Assembly: GCA_020073385.1 (NCBI GenBank)
Contig: JAIQFH010000028.1
Coordinates: 97,128 to 161,127 of the forward strand
DNA: 64,000 nucleotides
Source of the DNA: Terriglobia bacterium
GTDB taxonomy: Bacteria > Acidobacteriota > Terriglobia > Terriglobales > Acidobacteriaceae
Direction: 5' to 3'
The translations under genes were made by a program, and so were the position numbers. The notes under the pieces were generated by a model. The model saw nothing but the letters and a program-made list of their open reading frames with translations, was not told the DNA's origin and made no database searches. Positions 63,735-64,000 of this stretch are shown one piece after another. The number at the start of each line of letters is the position of its first letter. Position 1 is the first letter of the stretch.

Positions 63735-63830
63735 TGGACTTAACCGAAAGAAGTCGTAATTTGAGTGTTAAGGCCTTCTATGAGAAGGTCATAAAAGTCA
63801 AGGCCGACGTGGCGGCCTACCTTAATTAAT
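63735..63830 (+). CDS. Possible 31-residue peptide gene
   Basis: From a GTG the frame reads VDLTERSRNLSVKAFYEKVI followed by KVKADVAAYLN, a protein-like composition, then TAA. AAAGGA is almost against the start, and the frame is closed by a stop four codons upstream. It could be a small peptide or a remnant of a larger gene. Composition is the only evidence. Confidence 0.25.
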
Positions 63831-63860
63831 TGCTTTCCATCTGCATAACCCTCCGGTGGT

Positions 63861-63931
63861 GACATGGGGAGCTGTCAAGGGCGCCCCTGAACAGGGGGCG
63901 TTCATCTTGACCCTTGACTGCTCCCCACGTC
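63861..63931. repeat. Long nested inverted repeat at the right end
   Basis: Outer arms 63861-63881 and 63911-63931 match at 19 of 21 positions (core GGGGAGCTGTCAAGGG / CCCTTGACTGCTCCCC). Inside is a second hairpin, CGCCCCTG (63882-63889) with CAGGGGGCG (63892-63900). No gene is assigned; it may be an RNA structure, a strong terminator or a mobile-element end. Confidence 0.6.
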
Positions 63932-63947
63932 ATTGACAATCGAGCTG

Positions 63948-63985
63948 GGAACGAAGCGCAACGCAGTTCAGTTGGGCTTCGTTCC
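63948..63985. repeat. Second inverted repeat near the right edge
   Basis: Perfect 10-base arms GGAACGAAGC and GCTTCGTTCC around an 18-base spacer, 16 bases after the nested inverted repeat. Confidence 0.55.
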
Positions 63986-64000
63986 TTAATGGATTCGGTT

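Noticed and set aside
63558..63743. 61-codon plus-strand frame through the CG-rich tract
   Set aside because: Arg/Ala/Gly-rich translation is a product of the repeated CG sequence; no ribosome site.

Overview
The window reads as a gene-dense bacterial chromosome segment, most likely from Acidobacteriota (Terriglobia, Koribacter-like). This is inferred from gene content: CRTAC1/ASPIC-UnbV proteins, a TreT-type trehalose synthase beside a DUF5752 protein, a reaction-centre-type cytochrome c domain, many secreted glycosidases, GC-rich coding sequence and dispersed palindromic intergenic repeats. No rRNA, tRNA, CRISPR array, phage gene or transposase was recognised. About fifty genes are supported.

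Layout. 1-5.5 kb (- strand): xylan side-chain and xylose use, with xylulokinase (cut by the left edge), a LacI-family regulator, a GH67 alpha-glucuronidase and a YkgJ-type cysteine-cluster protein. 5.8-10.9 kb: an internally shortened LacI-like protein, then a trehalose block made of TreT, a duplicated-domain DUF5752 protein and an OtsA fused to a transmembrane sensor/HAMP region. 11.6-13.9 kb: divergent GH30 and GH16 glycosidases. 14.2-19.2 kb: an orphan Cache receptor, a divergent EF-P, a BNR propeller/NTF2-like/MoaD-like cluster, and a small protein plus nucleotidyltransferase pair with an apparent 5' frameshift. 19.2-25.2 kb (- strand): an L-arabinose operon (araD, SSS symporter, small membrane protein, fucose/arabinose-type isomerase, araB) behind a perfect 18-bp LacI-type palindrome. 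25.3-31.5 kb: serine beta-lactamase-like hydrolase, cysE-cysK, a secreted amidohydrolase and small membrane proteins.

31.6-38.4 kb is the most unusual part. It holds a membrane-anchored GcvH-like protein with a displaced lipoyl lysine, a HybA-like four-cluster ferredoxin, an NrfD/HybB-like membrane subunit, a histidine kinase whose periplasmic domain carries two haem-attachment motifs, an NtrC-family sigma-54 activator and an archaemetzincin. A near-perfect sigma-54 promoter precedes the GcvH-like gene, so kinase, activator and target fit together as a haem-based redox-sensing circuit around an electron-transfer pair that has no catalytic subunit here.

38.5-49.3 kb: aldose epimerase, the nitrogen set glnD-glnB-amt, a di-haem cytochrome, a GT39-type glycosyltransferase and a cytochrome/copper-monooxygenase-like protein. 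49.4-57.2 kb: hemE-hemG, recQ, a CPBP protein, a polytopic membrane protein and hypBA. 57.2-63.5 kb: a secreted debranching-type glycosidase and two tail-to-tail CRTAC1 paralogues. The last 0.5 kb has a GC-rich alternating tract, a possible tiny ORF and two strong inverted repeats without an assigned gene.

All family names rest on motif reading and remembered family features; no database search was run.
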